Below, piece by piece: positions 16,998 to 24,211 of a stretch of DNA of 28,079 nucleotides. The notes beneath the pieces are model-generated. The model saw only the letters and a program-made list of their open reading frames with translations, did not search any database and had not been told where the DNA came from. Each line of letters begins with the position of its first letter. Positions within the stretch are counted from its first letter, which is position 1. Made by a program: the position numbers and the translations under genes. Source of the DNA: CAZDME01 sp964506785 [NCBI: uncultured bacterium] (GTDB taxonomy: Bacteria > CAZDME01 > JAYEMH01); assembly GCA_964506785.1 (NCBI GenBank), contig CAZDME010000013.1:1-28079 (forward strand), in the 5' to 3' direction.

Positions 16998-17483
16998 ATG
17001 GACCAGATTTTAGAAATTTTAGAAAAAGATGCCCGTATTTCGCCGGAAGAAATCGCCAAAATGACCAGAAAGAAATCGGGTAAAATAAAACAGGCCATAA
17101 AGAAGTATGAAAAAGAAGGGGTGATTTTGAAATATAAGACAGTTATCAATAAGGAGCTGTTGGGGAATAAATCCGGTGAGGTAAACGCTTTGATTGAAGT
17201 ACAGGTGGCTCCTCAGAAAAACGTCGGTTTTGACCGGGTAGCCGAGCGTGTCTACCGCTTCCCCGAAGTAAAAAACTGTTATCTTCTCTCCGGAGGGTAC
17301 GATTTGCTCATTATTGTCTCCGGTAAAGATATTCATACCGTTGCCAGTTTTGTTGCCGAGAAACTGGCGCCAATGGAAAATATTAAAGGCACGGTAACCC
17401 ATTTCTTGTTAAAAAAATATAAGGAAGATGGCGATATCTTGGAATCGGGCGAAAAAGATAAAAGAATCGCCATGTCATTTTAA
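16998..17483 (+). CDS. Lrp/AsnC family regulator
   Basis: A 161-residue DNA-binding regulator. A short N-terminal winged helix-turn-helix (DQILEILEKDARISPEEIAK, then IKQAIKKYEKEGVI) is followed by an AsnC/RAM ligand-binding domain with the typical LLSGGYDLLIIVSGKDI strand-loop. Proteins of this family form dimers to hexadecamers and sense amino acids. The gene has a strong ribosome site (AAGGAGG). It is 2 bases ahead of an aminotransferase, a recurrent pairing, so it probably regulates or senses that enzyme's substrate. The HTH is somewhat divergent. The specific ligand is unknown. Confidence 0.92.
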   Translation: MDQILEILEKDARISPEEIAKMTRKKSGKIKQAIKKYEKEGVILKYKTVINKELLGNKSGEVNALIEVQVAPQKNVGFDRVAERVYRFPEVKNCYLLSGGYDLLIIVSGKDIHTVASFVAEKLAPMENIKGTVTHFLLKKYKEDGDILESGEKDKRIAMSF

Positions 17484-17485
17484 TT

Positions 17486-18631
17486 ATGAAGATCTCGAAA
17501 AAAGTCGACCGTTTACCGCCTTCGGGCATAAGGGAGTTTTTTGATTTAGTTATTGGGATGAAAGAAGTTATCTCTCTCGGGGTAGGCGAACCGGATTTTA
17601 CTACCCCCTGGAATATTAGGGAGACAGCTATCTACTCTCTGGAGCAGGGTTACACCTCTTACACCTCTAACCGGGGTCTTTATGAATTACGCTTAGAGAT
17701 CTCCCGCTTTCTCAAATCGCATTATTCTTTGGATTATTCCCCGGATGAAGAAATCCTAATTACCGTAGGGGTTAGTGAAGCTTTTGATTTAGCTTTAAGA
17801 GCCTTAATAAATCCAGGGGACAAGGTTATTGTTCCCGAGCCCAGCTATGTTTCTTATGCGCCGGTAAGCATTCTGGCCGGGGGCGAGGTATTATATTTAA
17901 AAACCGATAAAGAAGGGGGATTTAAAATTGATCCTCAAAAATTGGATAAAATTTGCGACCGAAAGGCCAAATATTTAGTTTTGAATTATCCCTGTAACCC
18001 AACCGGTGTTTCTTATACCAAAAAGGAACTCAATGATATTAAAAAGGTAGTTATCAAAAAAAATCTGACCGTTATCAGCGATGAGGTATATGACGAACTG
18101 ACCTACGACTTTTCTCATATTCCCTTGGCTAAATTAGACGGGATGAAATCACGGACGATTTATCTGAATGGTTTTTCTAAGGCTTATGCCATGACCGGAT
18201 GGAGGGTAGGTTTCGCTGCCGGGCCCGCCAAGGCTATTGCCGGAATGACTAAGATTCATCAATATACCATGCTTTGCGCCCCGATTACGGGGCAGATTGC
18301 TGCCCGCGAGGCTTTAAAAAACGGGACGAAATCAGTTGAACAAATGAGAAATGAATATCGCCGCCGGAGAGATTTTATTGTCAAAGAGCTTTGCCGCATC
18401 GGGCTTGATTGCCACCGGCCTCAGGGGGCTTTTTATGTGTTTCCTTCGATAAAAAAGACGGGTATGAAATCAGTGGAATTTGCTAAAGAACTGTTAAAAA
18501 GGGAAAAGGTGGCGGTCGTGCCTGGGGTAGCTTTTGGGCCTTCCGGCGAGGGTTATGTCCGGATGTCCTATGCAACCAGTCTATCCAATATTAAAGAAGC
18601 CGTTAGCCGGATTGAGCATTTTCTTAAATAA
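17486..18631 (+). CDS. Class I PLP aminotransferase
   Basis: A 381-residue fold-type I aminotransferase of the aspartate/aromatic/alanine group. It has LGVGEPDFTTP near the N-terminus, TSNRGLYELR, NYPCNPTG (the cofactor-binding Asn), SDEVYDELTYD, and NGFSKAYAMTGWRVGF with Schiff-base Lys232. The C-terminal Arg that binds the substrate carboxylate is in GYVRMSYA. The amino acid specificity cannot be assigned from motifs alone. No ribosome site is visible; with a 2-base gap it is likely coupled to the upstream regulator. Its stop codon is 2 bases from the convergent tRNA-Leu. Confidence 0.93.
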   Translation: MKISKKVDRLPPSGIREFFDLVIGMKEVISLGVGEPDFTTPWNIRETAIYSLEQGYTSYTSNRGLYELRLEISRFLKSHYSLDYSPDEEILITVGVSEAFDLALRALINPGDKVIVPEPSYVSYAPVSILAGGEVLYLKTDKEGGFKIDPQKLDKICDRKAKYLVLNYPCNPTGVSYTKKELNDIKKVVIKKNLTVISDEVYDELTYDFSHIPLAKLDGMKSRTIYLNGFSKAYAMTGWRVGFAAGPAKAIAGMTKIHQYTMLCAPITGQIAAREALKNGTKSVEQMRNEYRRRRDFIVKELCRIGLDCHRPQGAFYVFPSIKKTGMKSVEFAKELLKREKVAVVPGVAFGPSGEGYVRMSYATSLSNIKEAVSRIEHFLK

Positions 18632-18633
18632 AT

Positions 18634-18720
18634 TGGTGCCGAAGGAGAGAGTTGAACTCTCATGGACCGAAGCCCATACGGCCCTGAACCGTACGCGTCT
18701 GCCAATTCCGCCACTTCGGC
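18634..18720 (-). tRNA. tRNA-Leu (anticodon CAG)
   Basis: Reads on the minus strand from 18720. Acceptor GCCGAAG pairs with CTTCGGC, anticodon stem TACGG/CCGTA has loop TTCAGGG (anticodon CAG at 18686-18684), a long class II variable arm has a TTCG loop, and T stem GAGAG/CTCTC has loop TTCAACT. The discriminator is A and CCA is encoded. The 3' end is 2 bases from the convergent aminotransferase stop. Confidence 0.98.
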
Positions 18721-18734
18721 ATTTTTCTTCGTTT

Positions 18735-18763
18735 ATACTATCGCAAAATTAAGCAAAAGTCAA
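18735..18763 (-). promoter_or_regulatory. Promoter for tRNA-Leu
   Basis: On the minus strand: TTGACT (18763-18758), 17-base spacer, TAGTAT (18740-18735). The predicted start is about 7 bases before the mature tRNA 5' end at 18720. Confidence 0.7.
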
Positions 18764-18812
18764 TGAATAGTTAAAGAATCATATTAGTGGGGAGCTATTT
18801 GATAATTTTTTA

Positions 18813-18841
18813 TTGATAAGCCTATGTTTATATGATAAAAT
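18813..18841 (+). promoter_or_regulatory. Promoter for smpB-ssrA, leaderless start
   Basis: TTGATA at 18813-18818, 17-base spacer, TAAAAT at 18836-18841 with extended TG at 18833-18834. The smpB ATG begins at 18848, exactly where transcription is expected to start, so the mRNA should be leaderless. There is no ribosome site between the -10 and the ATG. Confidence 0.7.
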
Positions 18842-18847
18842 CCACCC

Positions 18848-19300
18848 ATGGTATCCCGGAAGATTATTACCGTTAATCGCCAGGCCAGACACGAATATTT
18901 TATTTTAGAGGTTTTTGAAGCCGGGATAAAACTTAAGGGCAGTGAGGTTAAGTCTCTGAGGCTTGGCCGGGCAAATTTAAAAGATAGTTTTGCCAGAATT
19001 AATAAAGGGGAAATATTCTTATTCAATGCCCATATCAGTCCCTATCAACATGACCGGGAGAGAAGTTTTGAGCCAAGAAAGACGCGCAAGCTTCTCATGC
19101 ATCGGGTGGAAATTAACCGTCTGACCGGTCGGGTAGGGGAAAAAGGGTTGACCCTGATACCGCTTCGGATGTATTTCAAGCGGGGAAGAGCCAAGGTGGA
19201 AATCGCTTTGGCTAAAGGAAAAAAGTTCTATGATAAAAGGGAAACCCTTAAACGGCGGGTGGCCGAAAGGGAAATTAGAAAGGCGATAAAAGGAAGGTAG
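18848..19300 (+). CDS. smpB: SsrA-binding protein SmpB
   Basis: Binds tmRNA and guides it into the empty A site of stalled ribosomes. It is 150 residues, normal length, with ITVNRQARHEYFILEVFEAG, the GSEVKSLRLGRANLKDS block and AHISPYQHDRERSFEPRKTRKL. A lysine/arginine-rich C-terminal tail (KKFYDKRETLKRR) reaches the decoding centre in the family. It begins with an ATG lacking any ribosome site, 6 bases after a strong extended -10, so it is probably read from a leaderless mRNA. The tmRNA gene starts 7 bases after its stop. Confidence 0.97.
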   Translation: MVSRKIITVNRQARHEYFILEVFEAGIKLKGSEVKSLRLGRANLKDSFARINKGEIFLFNAHISPYQHDRERSFEPRKTRKLLMHRVEINRLTGRVGEKGLTLIPLRMYFKRGRAKVEIALAKGKKFYDKRETLKRRVAEREIRKAIKGR

Positions 19301-19307
19301 CAATTTC

Positions 19308-19663
19308 GGGGGCGAATTAGGTTCGACCAGGGTAATGCCAGCTAAAGAGGCATGCCGAGTTTGTCAGGTAACTCGTGAAAAACTTGACACAAAACTAACA
19401 GCTGACTTTGCGAAAGCAGCTTAAGATTACTCACGGGTAATCTCGTTCTTCTCGACCTCGTCTGTGAGTTGAGAAAGGGCGTCGACTTAGCAGACTGGCT
19501 TTAGTTCTTGCCTGAGGGGCTGGAGTAAGATTTAATTAGGCTAGTCACTTTAAAATCCTGCTTATGGGAGTTTTGAGTGATGAAATTTAAAATATAAGCT
19601 ACGCATGTAAAATCTTTGGCAGCATCCTGTGGCACCCGGGTGCAATTCCCGGCGCCTCCACCA
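19308..19663 (+). ncRNA. ssrA: tmRNA (ssrA)
   Basis: A one-piece tmRNA of 356 bases that rescues stalled ribosomes and tags incomplete proteins. The tRNA-like ends pair (GGGGGCG with CGCCTCC), with discriminator A and encoded CCA at 19661-19663. A T-arm (CCGGG/CCCGG) and the GCATGCCGAG segment are also typical. Pseudoknot 1 is visible: CGAGTT/AACTCG, with loop TGTCA pairing to TGACA downstream. Eleven bases after that helix, as in E. coli, GCT at 19401 is the likely resume codon. The tag would be ADFAKAA then TAA (19401-19424), which is unusually short and ends KAA instead of the common LAA. The tag codons can fold into an 8-bp hairpin. Confidence 0.93.
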
Positions 19664-19670
19664 AATAAAA

Positions 19671-20933
19671 ATGAAAAAACTGGCGATAGTGTTATTTTTA
19701 CTGTTAATAAGCAGCATCTGGCTGAGCACTGCGCAAGCAGAGACTGTAACTGTTCTTATTGACGGGAAGAAACATACCGATAATTTCTTCATTTATAACC
19801 TGGAAGGGAAAGATTATGTTTCGTTAGCCGATACGCGAGATTTACTGAATCTTTCCGTTAGCTGGAATGCTGTGGCTCAACGGGTGGTAATAGAAAGCCA
19901 AAAGGGGAAAATTTCTTTTCTCGTTAATAATCCTCGGGTAGTTGTCAAGGAGAAAATTAGATATTTAAATTACCCGGCCCGTCTTTTTAATGGCGGTATT
20001 ATTGTCCCCATGGAGTTTTTAACCGAGATTATGCCGGAAATTTTGGATTGCCGGATTGACTGGGATTTGGCCGGCCGTTGCTTACAGGTTACCTCAAAAG
20101 GGAAAGTAATCATTGGGGATAAAGAAGATAACCCTGCGGTTAAGTTATCGTCGCGTGATTTAAAAAAGGGTGCCTCAGATAAAACAGGTAGTTATTTAAG
20201 GAAGAAAAGGAAAAGTTCGACTTCCAAAAGTTACCGTATTGATTTAGTGGTGATTGATCCCGGGCATGGCGGCCGGGATCCCGGAGCGATTGGCCGCAAA
20301 GGGCTGAAAGAGAAGGATGTTGTTTTAGATATTGCCAATCGGCTGAGTAAGAAACTAAAGCAAAAAGGAATTAAGGTAATCTTGACTCGTTCCCGGGATG
20401 AATTTATTCCCTTGGATGAGCGTACTGCCATAGCAAACCGCAATCGCGCCGATTTATTTCTCAGTATTCATGCCAATGCTGCTTTCACCCGGCGGGCAAA
20501 TGGCTTCGAGACTTACTATGTTTCTGAAGCAGTTGACGATCACGCCAGGGCAGTGGCGGCCATAGAAAATTCGGTTTTAGAGCTGGAACGAAAAGGCGTA
20601 CGAAAAAAAATGGACGATACCTTGCATGCCATCCTCTGGGATTTGGCCTATACCGAATTTCGGGTAGAAAGCATCGAATGGGGAGAAATAGTCCAGCAGG
20701 AATTAAACAGAAAGATTAGAGGAGAGAATAGAGGGGTAAAGCCCGGTCCTTTTTATGTCTTGAAGGGTGCGCAGATGCCGTCACTTTTGGTTGAAGTCGG
20801 TTTTATCAGCAATGTTGTTGAAGAAAACCGCCTGCGGAAAAGCTCCTACCGGGAAAAGATTACCGAAGCTCTGGCGGACAGTATCCTTCGCTATAAGCGG
20901 CTATATGAAAAGAAGGCTGGTTTTACCCGATAG
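19671..20933 (+). CDS. N-acetylmuramoyl-L-alanine amidase (AmiC-type)
   Basis: A 420-residue secreted Zn amidase that cleaves the MurNAc-L-Ala bond to split peptidoglycan. A signal peptide (MKKLAIVLFLLLISSIWLST, ending AQA) is followed by a Cu-amine-oxidase-N-like/stalk domain (about 24-145), a basic linker, and an Amidase_3 domain (about 190-415). Zn ligands are His199 in DPGHGG, Glu214 and His267 in SIHAN; the catalytic Glu375 is in LLVEVGFISN. ATG 19671 starts at the signal peptide. It lies 7 bases after the tmRNA CCA and has no ribosome site, so it may be translated from the 5' end left by tmRNA processing. It heads a wall gene group with GerMN and murI. Confidence 0.93.
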   Translation: MKKLAIVLFLLLISSIWLSTAQAETVTVLIDGKKHTDNFFIYNLEGKDYVSLADTRDLLNLSVSWNAVAQRVVIESQKGKISFLVNNPRVVVKEKIRYLNYPARLFNGGIIVPMEFLTEIMPEILDCRIDWDLAGRCLQVTSKGKVIIGDKEDNPAVKLSSRDLKKGASDKTGSYLRKKRKSSTSKSYRIDLVVIDPGHGGRDPGAIGRKGLKEKDVVLDIANRLSKKLKQKGIKVILTRSRDEFIPLDERTAIANRNRADLFLSIHANAAFTRRANGFETYYVSEAVDDHARAVAAIENSVLELERKGVRKKMDDTLHAILWDLAYTEFRVESIEWGEIVQQELNRKIRGENRGVKPGPFYVLKGAQMPSLLVEVGFISNVVEENRLRKSSYREKITEALADSILRYKRLYEKKAGFTR

Positions 20934-20948
20934 ACGAAAGATATAAAT

Positions 20949-21557
20949 ATGGCTAGACGAAAAAAGAGAAAGAAAGCCCGTCGGACAAGAAAGACAAACG
21001 TCTTGAGGCCTTTTCTTATTATTCTTTTTGGTTTCATTTTGATTGCCGGCTCTTATTGGATTTATAAAAGGTTTTCTCAAAGAGAGGTGGTTTCTCTGCC
21101 TAAAGTTAAAGCAAGCCGGGAGATGACCAGGGAAGTTAATCTATATTTTGCCGATGGTGATGCTCAAAAATTAGTCGGGGAAAAAAGGGAGATTTTGGAA
21201 AGTCCTAACTTAGTCAAAGAGATAAGAGAATTGCTCGATGAATTAATTCGAGGCCCGAGGAATAAAAATTTGGCTAGAACCATTCCGCCGCAGGCAAGGA
21301 TTCGCTCCCTGTATCTTGATTATAATGAAGCCGTTGCCTATGTTGATTTCACGGACAATATTACTAAATATTCTTCCGGAGGCAGCACCGGAGAAATTCT
21401 TTCAATATATTCGGTAGCCAACAGTATTATTGGCAATTTCGCTGAAGTGAAAGAAGTAAAAATTCTGATTAATGGAGAAGAGGCCCAAACTTTAAGCGGG
21501 CACATTGATTTAACCCGAGCTGTCGGGTTTAGCGAAGGAATTATTAAAGGAAGATGA
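20949..21557 (+). CDS. Membrane-anchored GerMN-domain protein
   Basis: A 202-residue protein with a very basic N-terminus (MARRKKRKKARRTRK), one membrane helix (about 20-42) and an exported GerMN domain (about 63-190, VNLYFADGDAQKLVGE through VAYVDFTDNI and VKEVKILINGEEAQTL). GerMN domains are found in envelope and sporulation proteins and often sit beside amidases; their ligand is unknown. It lies between an amidase and murI, overlaps murI by 4 bases (ATGA), and so probably serves in wall turnover or its control. Confidence 0.85.
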   Translation: MARRKKRKKARRTRKTNVLRPFLIILFGFILIAGSYWIYKRFSQREVVSLPKVKASREMTREVNLYFADGDAQKLVGEKREILESPNLVKEIRELLDELIRGPRNKNLARTIPPQARIRSLYLDYNEAVAYVDFTDNITKYSSGGSTGEILSIYSVANSIIGNFAEVKEVKILINGEEAQTLSGHIDLTRAVGFSEGIIKGR

Positions 21558-22348
21558 ATAATGGGCCGATTGGTATATTTGATTCCGGCGTTGGCGGCTT
21601 AACGGTTTTTCGTGAAATTAGCCGTTTCTTTCCTCACGAAGACATTATTTACTTCGGCGATACCGCTCGTGTTCCTTACGGCAGTAAATCTTCCGATACA
21701 ATACATCGTTTTGCCATCGAAGACATAAATTTTTTAAAAAGGCAAAAGGTCAAAGTAATTGTCGTTGCTTGCAACACTGCCTCGGCTGTTCTTCTTGAAC
21801 TTAAAAAAAAATTTAACCTGCCCCTTGTCAACGTAATTCAACCGGGCATAAAAGAGGCTCTTTTTTATTCGAAGAATAAAAGAATAGGTGTCATCGGGAC
21901 TGAAAGTACTATACGAAGCCGTGCCTATCAAAGGCTTCTCCGTCGTTATAATCCCTCGGTAAAAATATTTTCCCAAGCCTGTCCCTTGTTTGTCTCTTTG
22001 ATTGAAGAAAATTGGGTGAAACGGAAAGAGACGAAACTTATCGTCAAAAGGTATCTCTCCGTCCTTAAAGATAAAGGGATTGACACCTTAATTCTGGGCT
22101 GCACCCATTATCCACTTTTTAAGCCCTTAATTCAAAAGGAGATGGGGAAAAAGGTTAAATTGGTTGATTCGGCCCGGGCGGTGGCAAAAGAGTTAAAAAA
22201 TGTTTTTAAGGAAAACGGGTTGCCCCTTAAAGAAAAAGGGCAGCCGAAATACAAATTTTTTGTCAGCGATTTACCGCCAAAATTCAGAAAAATTGGTGAA
22301 AGGTTTTTGGGGAAAAAATTAGGGAAAATCCAGCTTCATCACCTTTAG
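21554..22348 (+). CDS. murI: Glutamate racemase
   Basis: Makes D-glutamate for the peptidoglycan stem peptide. It is 264 residues, the family norm. The two catalytic Cys lie in VVACNTASAV and LILGCTHYPL, and the Asp of GIFDSGVGG plus YFGDTARVPYG are intact. The AAAGGAAG ribosome site lies within the preceding gene, and the ATG overlaps that gene's TGA. Placement with amidase and GerMN supports a cell-wall unit. Confidence 0.97.
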   Translation: MNNGPIGIFDSGVGGLTVFREISRFFPHEDIIYFGDTARVPYGSKSSDTIHRFAIEDINFLKRQKVKVIVVACNTASAVLLELKKKFNLPLVNVIQPGIKEALFYSKNKRIGVIGTESTIRSRAYQRLLRRYNPSVKIFSQACPLFVSLIEENWVKRKETKLIVKRYLSVLKDKGIDTLILGCTHYPLFKPLIQKEMGKKVKLVDSARAVAKELKNVFKENGLPLKEKGQPKYKFFVSDLPPKFRKIGERFLGKKLGKIQLHHL

Positions 22349-22359
22349 GTGAAAATGAT

Positions 22360-22731
22360 ATGTATGAAATAATGGTTGAAGACAATTTTAGCGCTGCTCA
22401 TCGGCTGAAAGGTTATAAAGGTAAATGCGAAGAATTGCATGGCCACAATTGGAAGGTTCAGGCTTTTCTTAAAGGAAGGAAACTTGATAAATCGGGCCTG
22501 CTTTTTGACTTTAAAAAGCTTAAAGGGGCCCTTAAAGAAATTGTGCAAAGATTAGACCATCATTATCTAAACGAGATATCGCCTTTTGAGCGGCTTAATC
22601 CTACCTCAGAAAATCTGGCTCATTTTATTTTCCGGGAATTGAAGAAAAATTTTACCAAAACCCAGTTTAAAGTTTCTAAAGTAACTGTTTGGGAAGGAAA
22701 CTCGGCTTCCGCCAGTTATACCGAAATATAG
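22360..22731 (+). CDS. queD: 6-carboxytetrahydropterin synthase
   Basis: Converts dihydroneopterin triphosphate to 6-carboxytetrahydropterin in the route to preQ0. It is 123 residues. Zn ligands are His14 (FSAAHRL), His27 and His29 (CEELHGHNW); the catalytic Cys is Cys23. The remaining catalytic residues fit DHHYLN and TVWEG. An AGGTGA ribosome site precedes the start at 22360. It is the first of three consecutive preQ0 genes; FolE is not here. Confidence 0.95.
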   Translation: MYEIMVEDNFSAAHRLKGYKGKCEELHGHNWKVQAFLKGRKLDKSGLLFDFKKLKGALKEIVQRLDHHYLNEISPFERLNPTSENLAHFIFRELKKNFTKTQFKVSKVTVWEGNSASASYTEI

Positions 22732-22781
22732 TTTTCCCCATTCTTTAAAAACTTCATGTGTAATTCCAGAGGCTAAACGGT

Positions 22782-23447
22782 ATGAAAAAAGCCGTCGTTT
22801 TACTTTCCGGAGGATTAGATTCGACCACGACGCTATACCTGGCGAAGAAAAAAGGTTATAAGTGCCTTGCGCTTACTTTCGACTACGGTCAACGGCATAA
22901 AAAAGAAATTGAAGCGGCGAGAGAAATCTCCCGCCAGGCCGCCTCACCTTTAAAGGTTATCCCGCTAAATCTTCCCTGGGCAAAAGATGCTATAATTGAC
23001 AAGCGGAAGATGCTGCCTAAAAGGCGCTTAAAAAAAATCCCTCAGCATATTCCTTCGACCTACGTTTCTGGCCGCAACACGATTTTTTTAAGTCTGGCTT
23101 TATCTTATGCCGAATCAATTGGTGCCCGGGCCATATTTATTGGCGCTAACGCCCTTGATTGGAGCGGTTATCCAGATTGCACCCCTGATTATTTTAAGGT
23201 TTGGACGAAGCTCATAAAAGAAGGCACCAAAGCCGGCCGTCAGGGGAAAAAGATAGAAATAAAAGCCCCTTTAGTGGATAAAACTAAAAAAGAGATTGTT
23301 GAATTAGGGAAAAAGTTAAATGTTCCTTTTTCCTTAACCTGGTCCTGCTATACGGGCGGAAAATTTCCCTGCGGCTGGTGTGATGCCTGTCAGCTAAGGG
23401 CGAAGGGGTTTAAAGAAGCAGCAGTTGCTGATCCTCTTATAGCCTGA
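22782..23447 (+). CDS. queC: 7-cyano-7-deazaguanine synthase
   Basis: An ATP-dependent enzyme that turns 7-carboxy-7-deazaguanine into preQ0 with ammonia. It is 221 residues, with PP-loop SGGLDST (9-15) and the C-terminal Zn site Cys188, Cys197, Cys200 and Cys203 (SCYTGG, PCGWCDAC). FDYGQRHKKE, STYVSGRNTIFLSLAL and GCPDCTPDY-like WSGYPDCTPDYF elements are also standard. It stands between queD and queE. The product can feed queuosine tRNA modification or 7-deazaguanine DNA modification; no genes for either end-use are in the window. Confidence 0.97.
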   Translation: MKKAVVLLSGGLDSTTTLYLAKKKGYKCLALTFDYGQRHKKEIEAAREISRQAASPLKVIPLNLPWAKDAIIDKRKMLPKRRLKKIPQHIPSTYVSGRNTIFLSLALSYAESIGARAIFIGANALDWSGYPDCTPDYFKVWTKLIKEGTKAGRQGKKIEIKAPLVDKTKKEIVELGKKLNVPFSLTWSCYTGGKFPCGWCDACQLRAKGFKEAAVADPLIA

Positions 23448-23481
23448 CTAATACCTTTCCCTAAATAGAGTTAGAAAAAAG

Positions 23482-24177
23482 ATGCCTGTTCAGGCCAAGG
23501 TTCTTGAAATTTTTCCCAGCCTTCAAGGCGAAGGCCCGTATGCCGGGATAAAACAGCTTTTTATCCGCTTTGCCGGCTGTAATCTGACTTGTTCTTTCTG
23601 TGATGTTGCCGGGCAGAAATATTCTCAAATCAGAATTTTTGACTTTTTAAGTTTACTGAAGGAACTTGAAAAAATAGGGGAATTTAGGTTCTTTCACTCT
23701 CTAAGTTTAACCGGGGGAGAACCCTTGCAACAGGTGAAATTTTTAAAGGAGTTTCTCCCTCGTCTAAAGAAGCTTAAGATATATTTAGAGACGAACGGCA
23801 CCTTGCCAGAGGCATTTCGAGAAATTTCTCCCTGGATTGACTTTGTCAGTATTGATTTTAAGCTGCCTTCATCAACGGGATTGAACAGTTTCTGGGAGGA
23901 GCATCGCTATTTTTTAGAATTAGCCCGGAAGAAAAGCACCTTTGTTAAGATGGTTATTACCGGTAAAACTATCGATGACGATTTTAAAAAAGCCTTTCAG
24001 ATAATTGCCGAAATTGACAGAAATATTCCTTTAATTCTTCAGCCGGTTACGCCTACCGGAAGCTTTAGCGACACTGCCTCTTTTTCAAAACTCGCTGATT
24101 TTCAAAGAGAGGCTTTAAGTTACCTCAAAACGGTGAGAATTATTCCTCAGATTCATAAATTAATGGGCTGGCGATAA
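23482..24177 (+). CDS. queE: 7-carboxy-7-deazaguanine synthase
   Basis: A radical-SAM enzyme that contracts the ring of 6-carboxytetrahydropterin to 7-carboxy-7-deazaguanine. It is 231 residues. FPSLQGEGPYAG begins the fold; the cluster Cys are 33, 37 and 40 in CNLTCSFC; SLTGGEPLQQ is the SAM-binding GGEP segment. The C-terminus RIIPQIHKLMGWR is conserved in the family, and a diverged second copy of this end lies at 27901-27996. The order queD-queC-queE matches the pathway. Confidence 0.95.
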   Translation: MPVQAKVLEIFPSLQGEGPYAGIKQLFIRFAGCNLTCSFCDVAGQKYSQIRIFDFLSLLKELEKIGEFRFFHSLSLTGGEPLQQVKFLKEFLPRLKKLKIYLETNGTLPEAFREISPWIDFVSIDFKLPSSTGLNSFWEEHRYFLELARKKSTFVKMVITGKTIDDDFKKAFQIIAEIDRNIPLILQPVTPTGSFSDTASFSKLADFQREALSYLKTVRIIPQIHKLMGWR

Positions 24178-24211
24178 AAATAAATAAAAACTTGTTATTT
24201 CGAAAACTTAA

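Noticed and set aside
18534-18752. 72-residue plus-strand frame at the aminotransferase end
   Set aside because: It overlaps the conserved aminotransferase C-terminus and reads antisense through tRNA-Leu.
19562-19792. Minus-strand frame over the tmRNA 3' end and amidase start
   Set aside because: It spans the conserved tRNA-like end of tmRNA and the amidase signal peptide; no independent support.
22339-22350. Small palindrome CACCTTTAGGTG hiding the queD ribosome site
   Set aside because: Five base pairs with a two-base loop would not form a stable hairpin.
22732-22781. preQ1 riboswitch between queD and queC
   Set aside because: The 50-base gap has no preQ1-I hairpin with an A-rich tail pairing into the loop; it looks like an ordinary spacer with an AGAGG ribosome site.
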